Assembly (NCBI GenBank): GCA_965198855.1
Contig: CBDAPZ010000002.1
Coordinates: forward strand, 1,736,001-1,800,000
DNA: 64,000 bases
Direction: 5' to 3'
DNA from: BOG-908 sp965198855
Lineage (GTDB): Bacteria > Pseudomonadota > Alphaproteobacteria > Acetobacterales > Acetobacteraceae
Part shown: in pieces, positions 35,542 to 44,637 of the stretch
Layout of the letters: each line of letters starts with the position of its first letter
Numbering within the stretch: the stretch's first letter is position 1
The notes under the pieces: model-generated
Seen by the model: the letters and a program-made list of their open reading frames with translations, nothing else
Database searches by the model: none
What the model was told of the DNA's origin: nothing
Translations under genes and position numbers: made by a program

Positions 35542-35975
35542 TGCGCAGCCAGCAAACCCGCAGGCACGTTATGGCGCCAGCAGTTTTCCTCGTAACGAGA
35601 GCTGATCCGCCAGCCCGCGGGCGTCCGCACAAAGGTGTCACGATACCAGAGTCCAACGAACATCACGTGCCCGTCGGGCTGCAGCACCATCGGGTTTGTG
35701 CACACCGTTTTGCCGTGTGCCGTATCGCCGTCGATCGTGATCTGCGAGGTGGAAATGATATGCTGGCTGGTTTGCACAGCCTGCATGCTTTGCGATAGGA
35801 AAGCCTTTATCTCCGGCAACTTGCCTTTCACACCTACCATTTCTGAATAGTCGATGATGGCATCGGCGGTGAACATGTCATCCAGGGCATCCCAGTTTCG
35901 ATTATCGATGGCGTAGCAATACGCCACCATCAATTCCTGGATTTCCATCCGATCGGATATCTCCTGCAGGTTCAT
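35538..35975 (-). CDS. SnoaL/NTF2-like small protein
   Basis: 145 aa. NTF2-like fold: the EIQELMVAYCYAIDNRNWDA helix, FTADA, and a C-terminal TPAGWRISSRYEENCW strand. Similar proteins in catabolic clusters are dehydratases, isomerases or enzymes of unknown activity. It leads the operon with the kinase-like gene; a candidate shared operator lies 54 bp upstream. Confidence 0.82.
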   Translation of the reverse strand: MNLQEISDRMEIQELMVAYCYAIDNRNWDALDDMFTADAIIDYSEMVGVKGKLPEIKAFLSQSMQAVQTSQHIISTSQITIDGDTAHGKTVCTNPMVLQPDGHVMFVGLWYRDTFVRTPAGWRISSRYEENCWRHNVPAGLLAAQ

Positions 35976-36029
35976 GCGTGCTCCCCCGGTATTCCTTCGC
36001 TATCCTAAGCACGCGCCCGGGGCGTGCAT

Positions 36030-36045
36030 CCTATCTTGGGGTAGA
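36030..36045. promoter_or_regulatory. Candidate operator of the shared palindrome family (CCTATC-TTGG-GGTAGA)
   Basis: 11 of 12 half-site positions match CCTNYC/GRTAGG. It lies 54 bp upstream of the minus-strand SnoaL-kinase operon. A further CTATC half-site is at 36000. Confidence 0.6.
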
Positions 36046-36075
36046 GGGGCTGAATGCGGCCACCCTTGCACACGC

Positions 36076-36091
36076 CCTTCCACACGGTAGG
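36076..36091. promoter_or_regulatory. Second operator copy in the same divergent region (CCTTCC-ACAC-GGTAGG)
   Basis: It matches the 12-position half-site pattern and begins 46 bp from the first copy, on the side of the plus-strand NTF2-like gene (start 36209). Confidence 0.6.
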
Positions 36092-36208
36092 TGAGGCAAA
36101 CGGCGCCCAAGCGCGACAACAAGCCCGACCTGCCGCATATGCAGGCACGCCATGCGCGAGTGGATCGCGTCAACACCGCCGAAGCCCGGCAAGACCGTAG
36201 GAGCAACC

Positions 36209-36736
36209 ATGGGTGGCCTTCCCGCCTTTACCGACGCCGATTTTGTACTTTCCAAGGAAAAGCGCGCGGAAATCACCGCCGGCCTGACCGAGCGCCAGGC
36301 CTTCATGGTCACGCAATGGATGAACCTGCACGAGGTCATCAACCGCGGCGACTGGGACGGCATGGACCATTTCTTCGATACCGAGAAGATGACCTACGAC
36401 AATCCCAATCGCCCCGATCTCGGCACCTACAAAGTCTGGAAGACCTCGCCGCAGGGATTGCTGCGCACCTTTCCGCCGTCGATCTATCGCACGCTGAAAG
36501 CGTGGGGCCGCGGCGACGATGAAATCTGCGTCCTTTGCCACCATCACGGCCGCCATACCGGTGGCCCCTATATGGGCATCCAGCCGACCGGCAACGCCTT
36601 GAACGTGGTTTGGTTCTCCTGGCTGCGCTTCGAGGGCGATAAGATCGTGCATATCTATTCGATCTCGGATGTGTATTCGATGCTGATCGATGTCGGTGTG
36701 ATTGCAGCACCGCAGCCGGTTGATCCATATAAGTAA
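36209..36736 (+). CDS. NTF2/SnoaL-like protein, larger variant
   Basis: 175 aa. The start at 36209 follows TAGGAG. SnoaL-like features: FMVTQWMNLHEVINRGDWDG, MDHFFDTEKMTYDNP and an ALNVVWFSWLRFEGDKIVH-like strand with multiple His (CHHHGRHTGG). The family includes polyketide cyclases and small catabolic hydratases/isomerases. It starts a plus-strand series containing LLM, P450, hydrolase and DUF1214 genes after a hairpin repeat. Confidence 0.8.
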   Translation: MGGLPAFTDADFVLSKEKRAEITAGLTERQAFMVTQWMNLHEVINRGDWDGMDHFFDTEKMTYDNPNRPDLGTYKVWKTSPQGLLRTFPPSIYRTLKAWGRGDDEICVLCHHHGRHTGGPYMGIQPTGNALNVVWFSWLRFEGDKIVHIYSISDVYSMLIDVGVIAAPQPVDPYK

Positions 36737-36863
36737 GATGTTCTTTTCTGAAGAAAAGAACCAAAAGACTTTTGTTTCTTTAGGCGAGCGCTGGGAATAG
36801 GCGCGCGTTAGCGATCTAAAAGTTTTTTGCTTCTTTTTTTTCAAAAAAGAAGTGCTTTCTTTT
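36736..36863. repeat. Paired hairpin repeat
   Basis: The left unit (GTTCTTTTCTG / AAGAAAAGAACC, then AAAAGACTTTTG) follows the NTF2-like stop. The right unit (CTAAAAGTTTTTTGC, then TTCTTTTTTTTCAAAAAAGAAG) lies just before the LLM gene, with about 40 bp between them, as in the other paired copies. Confidence 0.85.
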
Positions 36864-36877
36864 GGGATGGCGTGGAC

Positions 36878-37801
36878 ATGAAGCTTAACGTTGTTGTTCC
36901 CAACTCCATGCATGTCCGCGCCATGGTCCAGCCCTGGGAATACGCCCTCACCGGCCCCGACATCGCCGACGCGCTCGCCTATGCCGACGAGCTTGGTTTC
37001 CACAAATGCATGCTCGGCGAGCATTTCGTCATGCCACGCGAACACATAGACCTCTCCGGCGACCATTATTTCCATGCAACCGTAGCACTCGGCGTTATCG
37101 CCGGCCGCACCACGCGGATAAAACTGTCTTCCTCGGTTTCTATCATCCCGCTGCAGAACCCGATCGTGCAAGCCAAGGCATGGTCCACGCTCGATTTTCT
37201 CAGTGGAGGCCGTGCAGAGGCGATGTTCGGAGTCGGTTGGCTCAAGGATGAGTTTGATGTCCTCGGGGTTCCGTTCCATGAGCGAGGCAAGATGGCCGAC
37301 GAATATGTCGCTGCCATCATCGAGCTATGGACCAAAGCGGAACCGGAATTCCACGGCAAATACGTCAATTTTGGCAATATCGGTTTCGCGCCCAAGCCGG
37401 TGCAATCGCCGGGCTTGCCGATCTGGTTCGGCGGCGACGCGCCGGCCGTGCTGGAACGTGTCGCCAGGTTCGGCGACGGCTGGTCGCCCTTCCGTACGCC
37501 ACCCGAGAAATTTCCTGATTCTATCGCCAGCATAAAATCGCATGCCGCCTTTGACGGGCGCCCGCTCGGCGTTTTTTTTGCGCTTGAGATGCTTAACGTC
37601 GGTGCCCACCACGAAGTGTTGGACGATCCGCGTGCACCCGGCTCTCGCAACGCGCAGAAGATCATCGACCAGATCGGCTGGCTTGTGGGGCTTGGCATCA
37701 ACGAAACCATTGTTCCCCTGCCGCCAGGCATCACCGGCCTTTCCGAATACCGTGACCGTCTGGCATGGGTTGCTTCCGATATCATGCCGCACGTCAACTG
37801 A
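36878..37801 (+). CDS. LLM-class flavin/F420-dependent oxidoreductase
   Basis: 307 aa. The ATG at 36878 is chosen because the upstream codons belong to the repeat. TIM-barrel features: DALAYADELGFHKCMLGEHF, KLSSSVSIIPLQNP, FLSGGRAEAMFGVGW and KPVQSPGLPIWFGG. It resembles the F420-type subgroup by its overall pattern, but the cofactor is not proven. It lies 15 bp upstream of a P450 in the same operon. Confidence 0.86.
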   Translation: MKLNVVVPNSMHVRAMVQPWEYALTGPDIADALAYADELGFHKCMLGEHFVMPREHIDLSGDHYFHATVALGVIAGRTTRIKLSSSVSIIPLQNPIVQAKAWSTLDFLSGGRAEAMFGVGWLKDEFDVLGVPFHERGKMADEYVAAIIELWTKAEPEFHGKYVNFGNIGFAPKPVQSPGLPIWFGGDAPAVLERVARFGDGWSPFRTPPEKFPDSIASIKSHAAFDGRPLGVFFALEMLNVGAHHEVLDDPRAPGSRNAQKIIDQIGWLVGLGINETIVPLPPGITGLSEYRDRLAWVASDIMPHVN

Positions 37802-37816
37802 GGTTCTACGACGCAC

Positions 37817-39025
37817 ATGCCCTCCACACCCGCGCATATTCCTGCCGATCTGGTGCATGACTGCCCGGTCGCGGATCGCAAGACCTATTTCGAAAACATC
37901 TTCGAAACCCGGATCACGCCGGTTCACGCCGAACGGCCGCCGGTCTATTGGTGCCCCAATATCTATCCGGATAACTCCGGCGGGTGGATCGTGCGTCGCG
38001 CCGCCGATCTGCACGAAATCTATGCCGACGACGACTTGTTCAGCAAAAAAGGCTTTAGTGGCTTCGCAAAAATGATCGGCGAGGACTGGGACCTCGTGCC
38101 GACCGAGATCACCGGTGAACAGCACGCCAAGATCCGCCGTGTGCTCAATCCGGTTTTCGCGCCGCAAAAGATGTTCTCGCTCGACGACATGGTGCGCAGC
38201 CGCGCGCGCGCGCTCATCGGCAGCTTCCAAAGCCAAGGCCATTGCGACTTCGTAAAAGACTTCGCAGTGCCGTTTCCGGTATCGATCTTCCTCGATCTGT
38301 TCGGCCTTCCGCAGGCGGAGATCCCGCAATTCCTCGCATGGGAGTATGGGCTGCTCCACACCACAGATATGGCTGAGCGCATCGCCGCCACCCATGCGGT
38401 CAAGGCTTATCTGCTTGATGCGATCGAGCAGCGTCGCAGGAAACCAACGCAGGATCTCATCAGCCAGGCGCTGCTCTACGAAGTCGACGGACGCAAATGG
38501 ACCGATCTGCAGGTTTTCGGCTACTGCTTCAATCTCTATGTCGGCGGCCTTGATACCGTCACCGCCAATATCGGCCTGCATCTCTACCACCTCGCGACGC
38601 ACCCCGATCAGCAAGCCGAGTTGCGCGCAGACCCTGGCAAGCTAACGCTCGCCATTGAGGAGATGATGCGCGCTTATGCAGCGGTCACGACCTTCCGCAC
38701 CGTCACGCGCGAAACCGAGTTCCGCGGCGTGAGAATGCTGCCCGGCGACAAGATCGCGATGTCCACCCCGCTCGCAGCCCGCGACCCTGAAGCCTGGGAC
38801 CAGCCTGACGAAATCCGCTTCGACCGCAAGCCTGCGCATCTCGCCTTTGGCAGTTCTACCCATCGCTGTCTCGGCATGCATCTCGCGCGCCGCGAATTGC
38901 TCATCGCGCTGCAGGAAATGCTGGCGATGCTGCCGGCATTCCATCTGGATCCGAATCAGCAAGTGCCTTTCTGGCTTGGCTCCATCATCCAGGTGCAGAA
39001 ACTGCCGCTCGTTTGGCAAGTCTGA
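37817..39025 (+). CDS. Cytochrome P450, P450cam (CYP101)-like
   Basis: 402 aa. The N-terminus TPAHIPADLVHDCP matches the other CYP101-like copies. The I-helix is GGLDTVTAN, the heme loop AFGSSTHRCLGMH with Cys351, and the end LPLVWQV. It is probably a hydroxylase of a terpenoid-like or other hydrophobic substrate using putidaredoxin-like electron transfer. It sits between LLM and hydrolase genes; the next gene starts 5 bp downstream. Confidence 0.93.
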   Translation: MPSTPAHIPADLVHDCPVADRKTYFENIFETRITPVHAERPPVYWCPNIYPDNSGGWIVRRAADLHEIYADDDLFSKKGFSGFAKMIGEDWDLVPTEITGEQHAKIRRVLNPVFAPQKMFSLDDMVRSRARALIGSFQSQGHCDFVKDFAVPFPVSIFLDLFGLPQAEIPQFLAWEYGLLHTTDMAERIAATHAVKAYLLDAIEQRRRKPTQDLISQALLYEVDGRKWTDLQVFGYCFNLYVGGLDTVTANIGLHLYHLATHPDQQAELRADPGKLTLAIEEMMRAYAAVTTFRTVTRETEFRGVRMLPGDKIAMSTPLAARDPEAWDQPDEIRFDRKPAHLAFGSSTHRCLGMHLARRELLIALQEMLAMLPAFHLDPNQQVPFWLGSIIQVQKLPLVWQV

Positions 39026-39030
39026 TCGTC

Positions 39031-39951
39031 ATGCGCACGCACGAATTCAGGGTTGATGTCGCCCGCAGCACCGGCCTAGCCGGTGCCCACATCGCCTGTT
39101 CTCTGCACCTGCCCGATGACTTTCCCGTCGGCGCACACAGCGAGTTGCTCGTATGCGTGCATGGCGGCGGCTATACACGTGCCTATTGGCACCCGCAGTT
39201 TCCAGCCTTCTCAGGCTATAGCTTCGCCGAGCATTTTTGTGCACGCAATCGCTGCGTCCTGGCCATCGATCTTCTGGGCATGGGAGAAAGCTCTAAGCCC
39301 GAGCCAGAAACCTTGCTGAGCCGCGAGATCGTCGCCGCCGCTATTCACCAGGTCACCACCGAAGTCGCGGCGGGTCTGCAAAACGGTAAATGGGGCAGGG
39401 CGGAGCGCATCACAGCCACCGGCGTCGGCCATTCGATCGGCGGCATGATGGTGATCACGCAGCAGGCCGCCCACGGGTCGTTCGATCGGCTTGCCGTGCT
39501 GGGATGGGCTAACCAGCCTTTGGTGCTTGCGGGCCTCGATCCGGCCGCGCTCGCCGCATCGATCGCGCCGGGCTACCTGGCGTCGCCACGGGAGCGGATG
39601 CGCGCCTTGTTCTACGCGCCGGATGTGCCCAAAGCCCTGATCGAAGCCGACGAGGCGGCGGGTTCCACAACGCCGGCCTGCCTCGGCCGCGATGCCCTTC
39701 GTCCGGGCATCGTCCATGATGCGTCAGCCGCGGTCACTGTACCCGTCTTGATCATGCACGGTTCCGTCGATACAAGTCCGAACCCCCATGGCGAGATCGC
39801 TTTCTTCAGCGGCAGCGACGACGTCGCGCTCATGCGCCTTCCCGAAACTGCGCACTGCCACAATTTCGCAACCCTGCGGCGTCGTCTATGGGACCGGCTC
39901 GAAAGCTGGATCGCCGCTTTTCCCGTGCCTGCCACGAAGGATAGCCTATGA
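39031..39951 (+). CDS. Alpha/beta hydrolase
   Basis: 306 aa. The nucleophile elbow is GVGHSIGGMM (Ser), and the catalytic His is in ETAHCHNF near the C-terminus; HGGGYTRAYW forms the oxyanion region. It would hydrolyse an ester, lactone or C-C bond of a ring-cleavage product. The TTG-based longer frame is less likely. Its stop overlaps the DUF1214 gene (ATGA), giving the operon P450, hydrolase, DUF1214, LLM. Confidence 0.87.
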   Translation: MRTHEFRVDVARSTGLAGAHIACSLHLPDDFPVGAHSELLVCVHGGGYTRAYWHPQFPAFSGYSFAEHFCARNRCVLAIDLLGMGESSKPEPETLLSREIVAAAIHQVTTEVAAGLQNGKWGRAERITATGVGHSIGGMMVITQQAAHGSFDRLAVLGWANQPLVLAGLDPAALAASIAPGYLASPRERMRALFYAPDVPKALIEADEAAGSTTPACLGRDALRPGIVHDASAAVTVPVLIMHGSVDTSPNPHGEIAFFSGSDDVALMRLPETAHCHNFATLRRRLWDRLESWIAAFPVPATKDSL

Positions 39952-41159
39952 CCGACAATACCGAGGCACCACACACCACGGATCTGCTGAGCTGGGAAGA
40001 TTTGGTCGATCAGTTGCGGCCGCTCGGCAGTGCATTGCGCGCCCGTCTGCCCGCCTCCCTACGCGAAGATCCGCAAACCCTTCAGGAATCCTACCGGCTG
40101 CTGCTTTCCGGCCTCATCCGCGCCGCTACCGACGCCATCATCGGCGATCGACGGCACCCGATCTTCGTCCCGGAGCTCAACATCGCGCAGAACATCTTTC
40201 AGCCGAATGCCGACACCATCTACAAGACTGCGATGATAGATGGCACTGGTAGCTACCGCATCAGTGGCAATCGCGGCACGGTGCGCATGTTCGTCCTGGC
40301 ACAACTCGGCCCCGATACGCTGCGCACCGGAAAGCCCTCCGGAGCACTCGCCACCTGCGACTTCGATGAGCTCAAGCGTGACGCGGACGGAAATTTTAAC
40401 GTGATCATCAGCCGGGAACGGCCTGAAGGCCATGACGGCGATTGGTGGAAGCTGCACGCAGACGCCGAGAAATTCATGGTCCGCATCGTCGGCTGCCGCT
40501 GGGGCGACGAGCACGAGCCACGCTTCGGAATTGACCGGCTGGACGTGCCGCCTGCGAAAGGCCGCCTGTCCGCTGCCGAGCTCAACGCCCGCCTCGCCGA
40601 AATTCCTCTGATCGCCGGCAATTGTGCCTGCTTTTTTCCCGATCATGTCGAACAACTTCGCGAACAGGGGCACCTCAACAGCCTCAAGGTCGTCGACTTC
40701 TCGAACATGACCGGCCTGAACAGGCAATCCTATTACGAAGGCGCCTACGATCTGGCCGATGACGAAGCGCTGCTGATGGAAGTGAAGATTCCCGAAAAGG
40801 TCGGCTACTGGTCGCTGATCCTCACCAACGAGATCTATGAAACTACCGATTGGTACAACAATCAGAGCAGCCTGAACGACACGCAGGCCCAGCTTGATCC
40901 CGACGGCATTTTCCGCGCGGTGATTTCCGCCTGCGACCCTGGTGTGCCGAATTGGCTCGATACATCGGGCTATCCGCGTGGTGCCATCCAAGGCCGCTGG
41001 TTCGATAGCGATGAGCGTCCAACACCTACCATGCGAAAACTGCTTCTCTCCGAAGTGCGCGCAGCTTTGCCGGCAGAAACGCCGGTGGTCACGCCTGCCG
41101 TGCGCGAAGCAGCCCTCCGCCGCCGACGGATAGATGCGCAGAAACGTGCCATCTGGTAA
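39948..41159 (+). CDS. DUF1214-type protein (second copy)
   Basis: 403 aa. It shares the GSYRISGNRG motif, the ISRERPEG and DWW segments, and the GVPNWLDTSG end region with the copy at 5.5-6.7 kb. The family's reaction is not known to me. It is translationally coupled to the hydrolase, and an LLM gene follows after 10 bp. Two paralogs in one cluster argue for a catabolic role rather than a general envelope function. Confidence 0.77.
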   Translation: MTDNTEAPHTTDLLSWEDLVDQLRPLGSALRARLPASLREDPQTLQESYRLLLSGLIRAATDAIIGDRRHPIFVPELNIAQNIFQPNADTIYKTAMIDGTGSYRISGNRGTVRMFVLAQLGPDTLRTGKPSGALATCDFDELKRDADGNFNVIISRERPEGHDGDWWKLHADAEKFMVRIVGCRWGDEHEPRFGIDRLDVPPAKGRLSAAELNARLAEIPLIAGNCACFFPDHVEQLREQGHLNSLKVVDFSNMTGLNRQSYYEGAYDLADDEALLMEVKIPEKVGYWSLILTNEIYETTDWYNNQSSLNDTQAQLDPDGIFRAVISACDPGVPNWLDTSGYPRGAIQGRWFDSDERPTPTMRKLLLSEVRAALPAETPVVTPAVREAALRRRRIDAQKRAIW

Positions 41160-41169
41160 GGCTTGAACC

Positions 41170-42171
41170 ATGAAGCTCGGCATTTGCAGCCTTTGGGGCG
41201 GCGATCTCCAGGCTTTCCGCACCGAAATCCGGACGGCGTCGGATCTGGGTTATGATGTTGTCGGTATTGGCGACTCACCCGCCGGTTGGCACGATCTGAA
41301 TGTGTCGCTTACTCTCGCCGCGATCGATGCGCCGAACGCGACGATCGCGCCGATGGTCACCTCACCTTTTCTGCGTCATCCGCTCATCTCTGCCAACGCA
41401 TTGTGCTCGTTGCAGGACTTTTCAGATGGCCGGGTGGTACTTGGTCTAGCTACCGGCGGCAGCACCATCCTTGCGATCGGTCGCATGCCGGCGACGCAAA
41501 AGGAAATCCGCGCGGAGGTCGCTGCTCACAAGGCGCTCTTCGCCGGCGAAGGCACCGAATGGGAAGGTCGCCCGGTCAAGAAGCTGCGTTTTCCCCGCGC
41601 GGTGCCGATCTATTATTCCGCGTTTGGGCCAAAGGCATTGGCGCTTGCAGGCGAACTGGCTGACGGTGTCATCCTGTTCGCCGGCGGCCAGCATCTCGAT
41701 CAGCTTGCTGTCAAGATCGAGGCTGTTCGCGAAGCTGCAGAGTCGGCCGGCCGTGATCCCGGGAGCGTGGATATCTGGGTCATGAGTTACATTTCCGTTC
41801 GCCCGACCAGGGAAGAGGCGATCAATGATCTGCTGGCCTTTATTGCGGTCAACGCGATGGCCTTGCGGACGCCGCAGGCGCTCGCCTCCGTCCCGGCCGC
41901 GTATCGTGAACGGCTTGCACATTTCCAGTCGCAATATGATGCGTCGGAGCATGTTGTTGTCGGGGGCCGGAACGTGGCTCTCATGAAGGAGCTCGGCCTT
42001 ACCGAGTTTCTCGCGGATTTCGACACGACGGCCGGTTCTGTGGCGATGGTGACGGATGTATTGCGTCAGATGAAGGAAATGGGCGTATCAACAATCTTGG
42101 CGCCGCTACCCGGTCACGCCGACCCGCACGCCACCCTGCACGGCCTAAAAGCCGCCCGCGACGCCATGTAG
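41170..42171 (+). CDS. LLM-class flavin/F420-dependent oxidoreductase
   Basis: 333 aa. TIM-barrel luciferase-like features: FRTEIRTASDLGYDVVGIGD, FSDGRVVLGLATGGS, YYSAFGPKALALAGELADGV and a C-terminal GVSTILAPLPGH. It is more like F420-dependent methylene-H4MPT reductase-type members by its short N-terminus; the cofactor is uncertain. Last gene of the operon; a hairpin repeat follows. Confidence 0.84.
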   Translation: MKLGICSLWGGDLQAFRTEIRTASDLGYDVVGIGDSPAGWHDLNVSLTLAAIDAPNATIAPMVTSPFLRHPLISANALCSLQDFSDGRVVLGLATGGSTILAIGRMPATQKEIRAEVAAHKALFAGEGTEWEGRPVKKLRFPRAVPIYYSAFGPKALALAGELADGVILFAGGQHLDQLAVKIEAVREAAESAGRDPGSVDIWVMSYISVRPTREEAINDLLAFIAVNAMALRTPQALASVPAAYRERLAHFQSQYDASEHVVVGGRNVALMKELGLTEFLADFDTTAGSVAMVTDVLRQMKEMGVSTILAPLPGHADPHATLHGLKAARDAM

Positions 42172-42198
42172 GTGCCAAGTGGCATCTCCACGACAGCA

Positions 42199-42243
42199 CA
42201 TAAAAGTTTTTTGCTTCTTTTTTTCAAAAAAGAAGCGCTTATC
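42199..42243. repeat. Single hairpin repeat between convergent genes
   Basis: CATAAAAGTTTTTTGC, then TTCTTTTTTTC / AAAAAAGAAGC, right-hand orientation, next to the stop of the minus-strand SnoaL-like gene. Confidence 0.85.
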
Positions 42244-42245
42244 AT

Positions 42246-42689
42246 TCATTGATCAAAGTCAACCGACAACCGCGTCAATCTCAGCGACGCAATCAGCCAA
42301 CAGCCCTTCTGTCGCACATATTCTTCGTGATAGTGCCCATACCCCGTAATTCCGCTAGCAGGCGGGATCGGTGACTTTCCCTGCTCCCAGACAACGCGAT
42401 CCTGCATTGCCCAGATAACATCTGCGGCGTTGGCATCGTCGAAGGTGATTTCCGGGTTATGCACCTGGTGTGACGTGCGTGCGTGCGCGACCGCCGCCTG
42501 CACGGTTGCCACGATGGCTGCTCGGCCATGGAAGGGTTCCGCGCCCGTATCCTCCCGTACATCCAGCACGGCATCTTCGGTGAAAAGCGCGCCGAACCCC
42601 TCCCAATCGCGTGTGTCGAGAAACCGGCAATAGCGCGCTTTCACCTCCATGATGTGTTGGCGCGCGATCAGTTCCTGCAAGGTGTCCAT
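42246..42689 (-). CDS. SnoaL/NTF2-like small protein
   Basis: 147 aa. NTF2-like pattern: EVKARYCRFLDTRDWEGFGALF, FTEDAVLDV and HGRAAIVATV; ends in CWLIASLRLTRLSV. Probably a small enzyme of the pathway (isomerase, hydratase or unknown). It is divergent from the aldo/keto reductase gene; a weak GC-rich variant of the shared palindrome is at 42724. Confidence 0.8.
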   Translation of the reverse strand: MDTLQELIARQHIMEVKARYCRFLDTRDWEGFGALFTEDAVLDVREDTGAEPFHGRAAIVATVQAAVAHARTSHQVHNPEITFDDANAADVIWAMQDRVVWEQGKSPIPPASGITGYGHYHEEYVRQKGCWLIASLRLTRLSVDFDQ

Positions 42690-42804
42690 GTTCTCACCAG
42701 CTCATTGCAGTCGAGATATCTCACCTGCCGTTGGGCGGGCCGCAATGGAGCCTCGTGTGCACCAAAATGGCGAACCCTTAGGCATCGAAAAGGCAGGCAT
42801 CATC

Positions 42805-43863
42805 ATGGCAGAAGCGCTTTCGCTCGCTTCATATCGGCTGCTCGGCCGATCCGGGCTGCGCGTCTCTCCGCTGGCACTGGGTACCATGACGTTTGGCGAG
42901 ACCTGGGGCGCGCCCGAGGATGAATCGCGCCGTATCTTCGATACGTATGTTGACCGTGGCGGTAACTTCGTCGATACGGCAGGGTTCTATGCGAAAGGCG
43001 CCTCCGAGGCGCTGACTGGCAAGTTTGCCGCGGGCAAGCGCGGCAGCCTGGTGCTTTCCACCAAATATGCGCTGGCCGTGCAGCCTGGCGATCCGAACGC
43101 TGCAGGCAATAGCCGTATCAGCATGGTGCGCGGAGTCGAGGAATCGTTGCGGCGGCTCTCTACCGACCGCATTGATCTGCTGTTCTTGCACGTATGGGAC
43201 AACACAACGCCTGCCGATGAAATCCTACGCGCTTTCGATGACCTGGTTCGGGCTGGCAAGATTCTCTATATCGGTATTTCGGACACCCCTGCCTGGCAAA
43301 TCGCGCGATTGCAGACGATGGCAGAGTTGCGCGGTTGGACACAGCTGATCGCTTTGCAGGCCGAGTACAGCCTTTTGCAACGCAGCACCGAGCGCGACCT
43401 CATTCCAGCCGCCCAGGCGCTTGGTTTGGGCGTATTGCCCTGGTCTCCGCTAGCTAGCGGCATGCTGTCGGGCAAATACGCCAGCGGCGGGCAGCCGCCA
43501 TCCGATCCGGAGGGCGGACGTGGCGCGATGATAACGGGCATGGGTCGCGTAACTGCGGCCAACGTCGCTGTCGCCGATGCAGTGGCACATGCGGCGCAGG
43601 CGCTCGGCGTGACCTCGGCACAGGTTGCGATTGCCTGGACTCTGGCAAATTCAGCCGTGACAGCGCCGGTGATCGGCGCACGCACTTTACGGCAATTGGA
43701 GGATAATCTGGGGGCGCTTTCGGTAATTTTGAGTGACGCCCATAAGGCCGAGCTGGATGAGGCCAGTCCAATAGATCTTGGTTTTCCGCACGCGTTTCTC
43801 AGCTCGGAGTTCATCCGTGCCGGCTGGACGGGAGGCACTTCGGTGCGAGATCGGCGAAGTTAA
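42805..43863 (+). CDS. Aldo/keto reductase
   Basis: 352 aa. The ATG at 42805 gives an N-terminus typical for the family (SYRLLGRSGLRVSPLALGTM). The catalytic Tyr is in DTAGFYAKGAS, Lys in VLSTKYAL and His in LLFLHVWDN. It reduces a carbonyl or oxidises an alcohol with NADPH. The stop codon shares TTAA with the stop of the convergent SDR. Confidence 0.9.
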   Translation: MAEALSLASYRLLGRSGLRVSPLALGTMTFGETWGAPEDESRRIFDTYVDRGGNFVDTAGFYAKGASEALTGKFAAGKRGSLVLSTKYALAVQPGDPNAAGNSRISMVRGVEESLRRLSTDRIDLLFLHVWDNTTPADEILRAFDDLVRAGKILYIGISDTPAWQIARLQTMAELRGWTQLIALQAEYSLLQRSTERDLIPAAQALGLGVLPWSPLASGMLSGKYASGGQPPSDPEGGRGAMITGMGRVTAANVAVADAVAHAAQALGVTSAQVAIAWTLANSAVTAPVIGARTLRQLEDNLGALSVILSDAHKAELDEASPIDLGFPHAFLSSEFIRAGWTGGTSVRDRRS

Positions 43864-44579
43864 AATCCTTCTCCGCTCGAAAACACATGCACGCGCGCGA
43901 CATTGGCGCGGGCCGGCTGATCCAGCAGGTAATGCACGGCGCGTGCAATATCCTCCGGCAGCAAAGGTGCCACATATTCGTCCCAGCCTGGTTGTCCGCG
44001 CGATTTCATTTCGTCAAAAATTTCGGTGCTTGTCGTGCCCGGCGCCACCAGGCCCACGCGCACGCCCGATGCCGCTAGTTCGATCCGAAGCGAATCGGTA
44101 AAAATCTCCAGCGCCCGCTTCAATCCGCCATAGACGCCTGATCCCGGCGCGGTAAGATGCGCGCCGATGCTGGAAATGTTGACAATGGCGCCGGAGCCCC
44201 CAGCCTTCATCGCGCGCGCGAAAATATATGAGGCTCGCACGGCCGATTCGAAATTGGTGGCGATCAGCGGCGCAAGCCCATCCAGGTCGAAATCGTCAAG
44301 CTTTGCGGCGCGCAAGATACCCGCATTGTTGACCAGAATATCGGCTGAGCCGAACGTGCTTCGGGCCAGTTCCAGCAGAGCCGCAGGCACTGATGGATCC
44401 GTAATGTCGGCTGGCAGAACCGCAACATCGCCGCCCAGTTCAGCCGCCAGCGCATGCAGGCGATCTGCCCGTCGCGCCGTGAGCACAAGCCGTGCGCCGG
44501 CTGCGGACAGGTCGCGCGCGATCGCAGCACCTATGCCCGCAGAGGCGCCGGTGATGACTGCGACCTTGCCTTTGATCAT
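43860..44579 (-). CDS. SDR-family oxidoreductase
   Basis: 239 aa. Motifs: GASAGIGAAIARDL, NNAGIL, NISSIGAH and YGGLK, with a short C-terminus lacking the usual VDGG end. This pattern is nearer to serine/3-hydroxyacid dehydrogenase-type SDRs. Divergent from the Old Yellow Enzyme gene; the candidate operator between is 58 bp from this start. Confidence 0.88.
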   Translation of the reverse strand: MIKGKVAVITGASAGIGAAIARDLSAAGARLVLTARRADRLHALAAELGGDVAVLPADITDPSVPAALLELARSTFGSADILVNNAGILRAAKLDDFDLDGLAPLIATNFESAVRASYIFARAMKAGGSGAIVNISSIGAHLTAPGSGVYGGLKRALEIFTDSLRIELAASGVRVGLVAPGTTSTEIFDEMKSRGQPGWDEYVAPLLPEDIARAVHYLLDQPARANVARVHVFSSGEGF

Positions 44580-44637
44580 GTTTGTGCCTGTGTTTTTGAA
44601 CCCAAAGCTAATCCTAAGGCAGCGTTCGGCGGGTCTG

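Noticed and set aside
37325..38614. 429-codon minus-strand open frame
   Set aside because: It is antisense to the LLM and P450 genes, has no family motifs, and arises from GC-rich codon bias.
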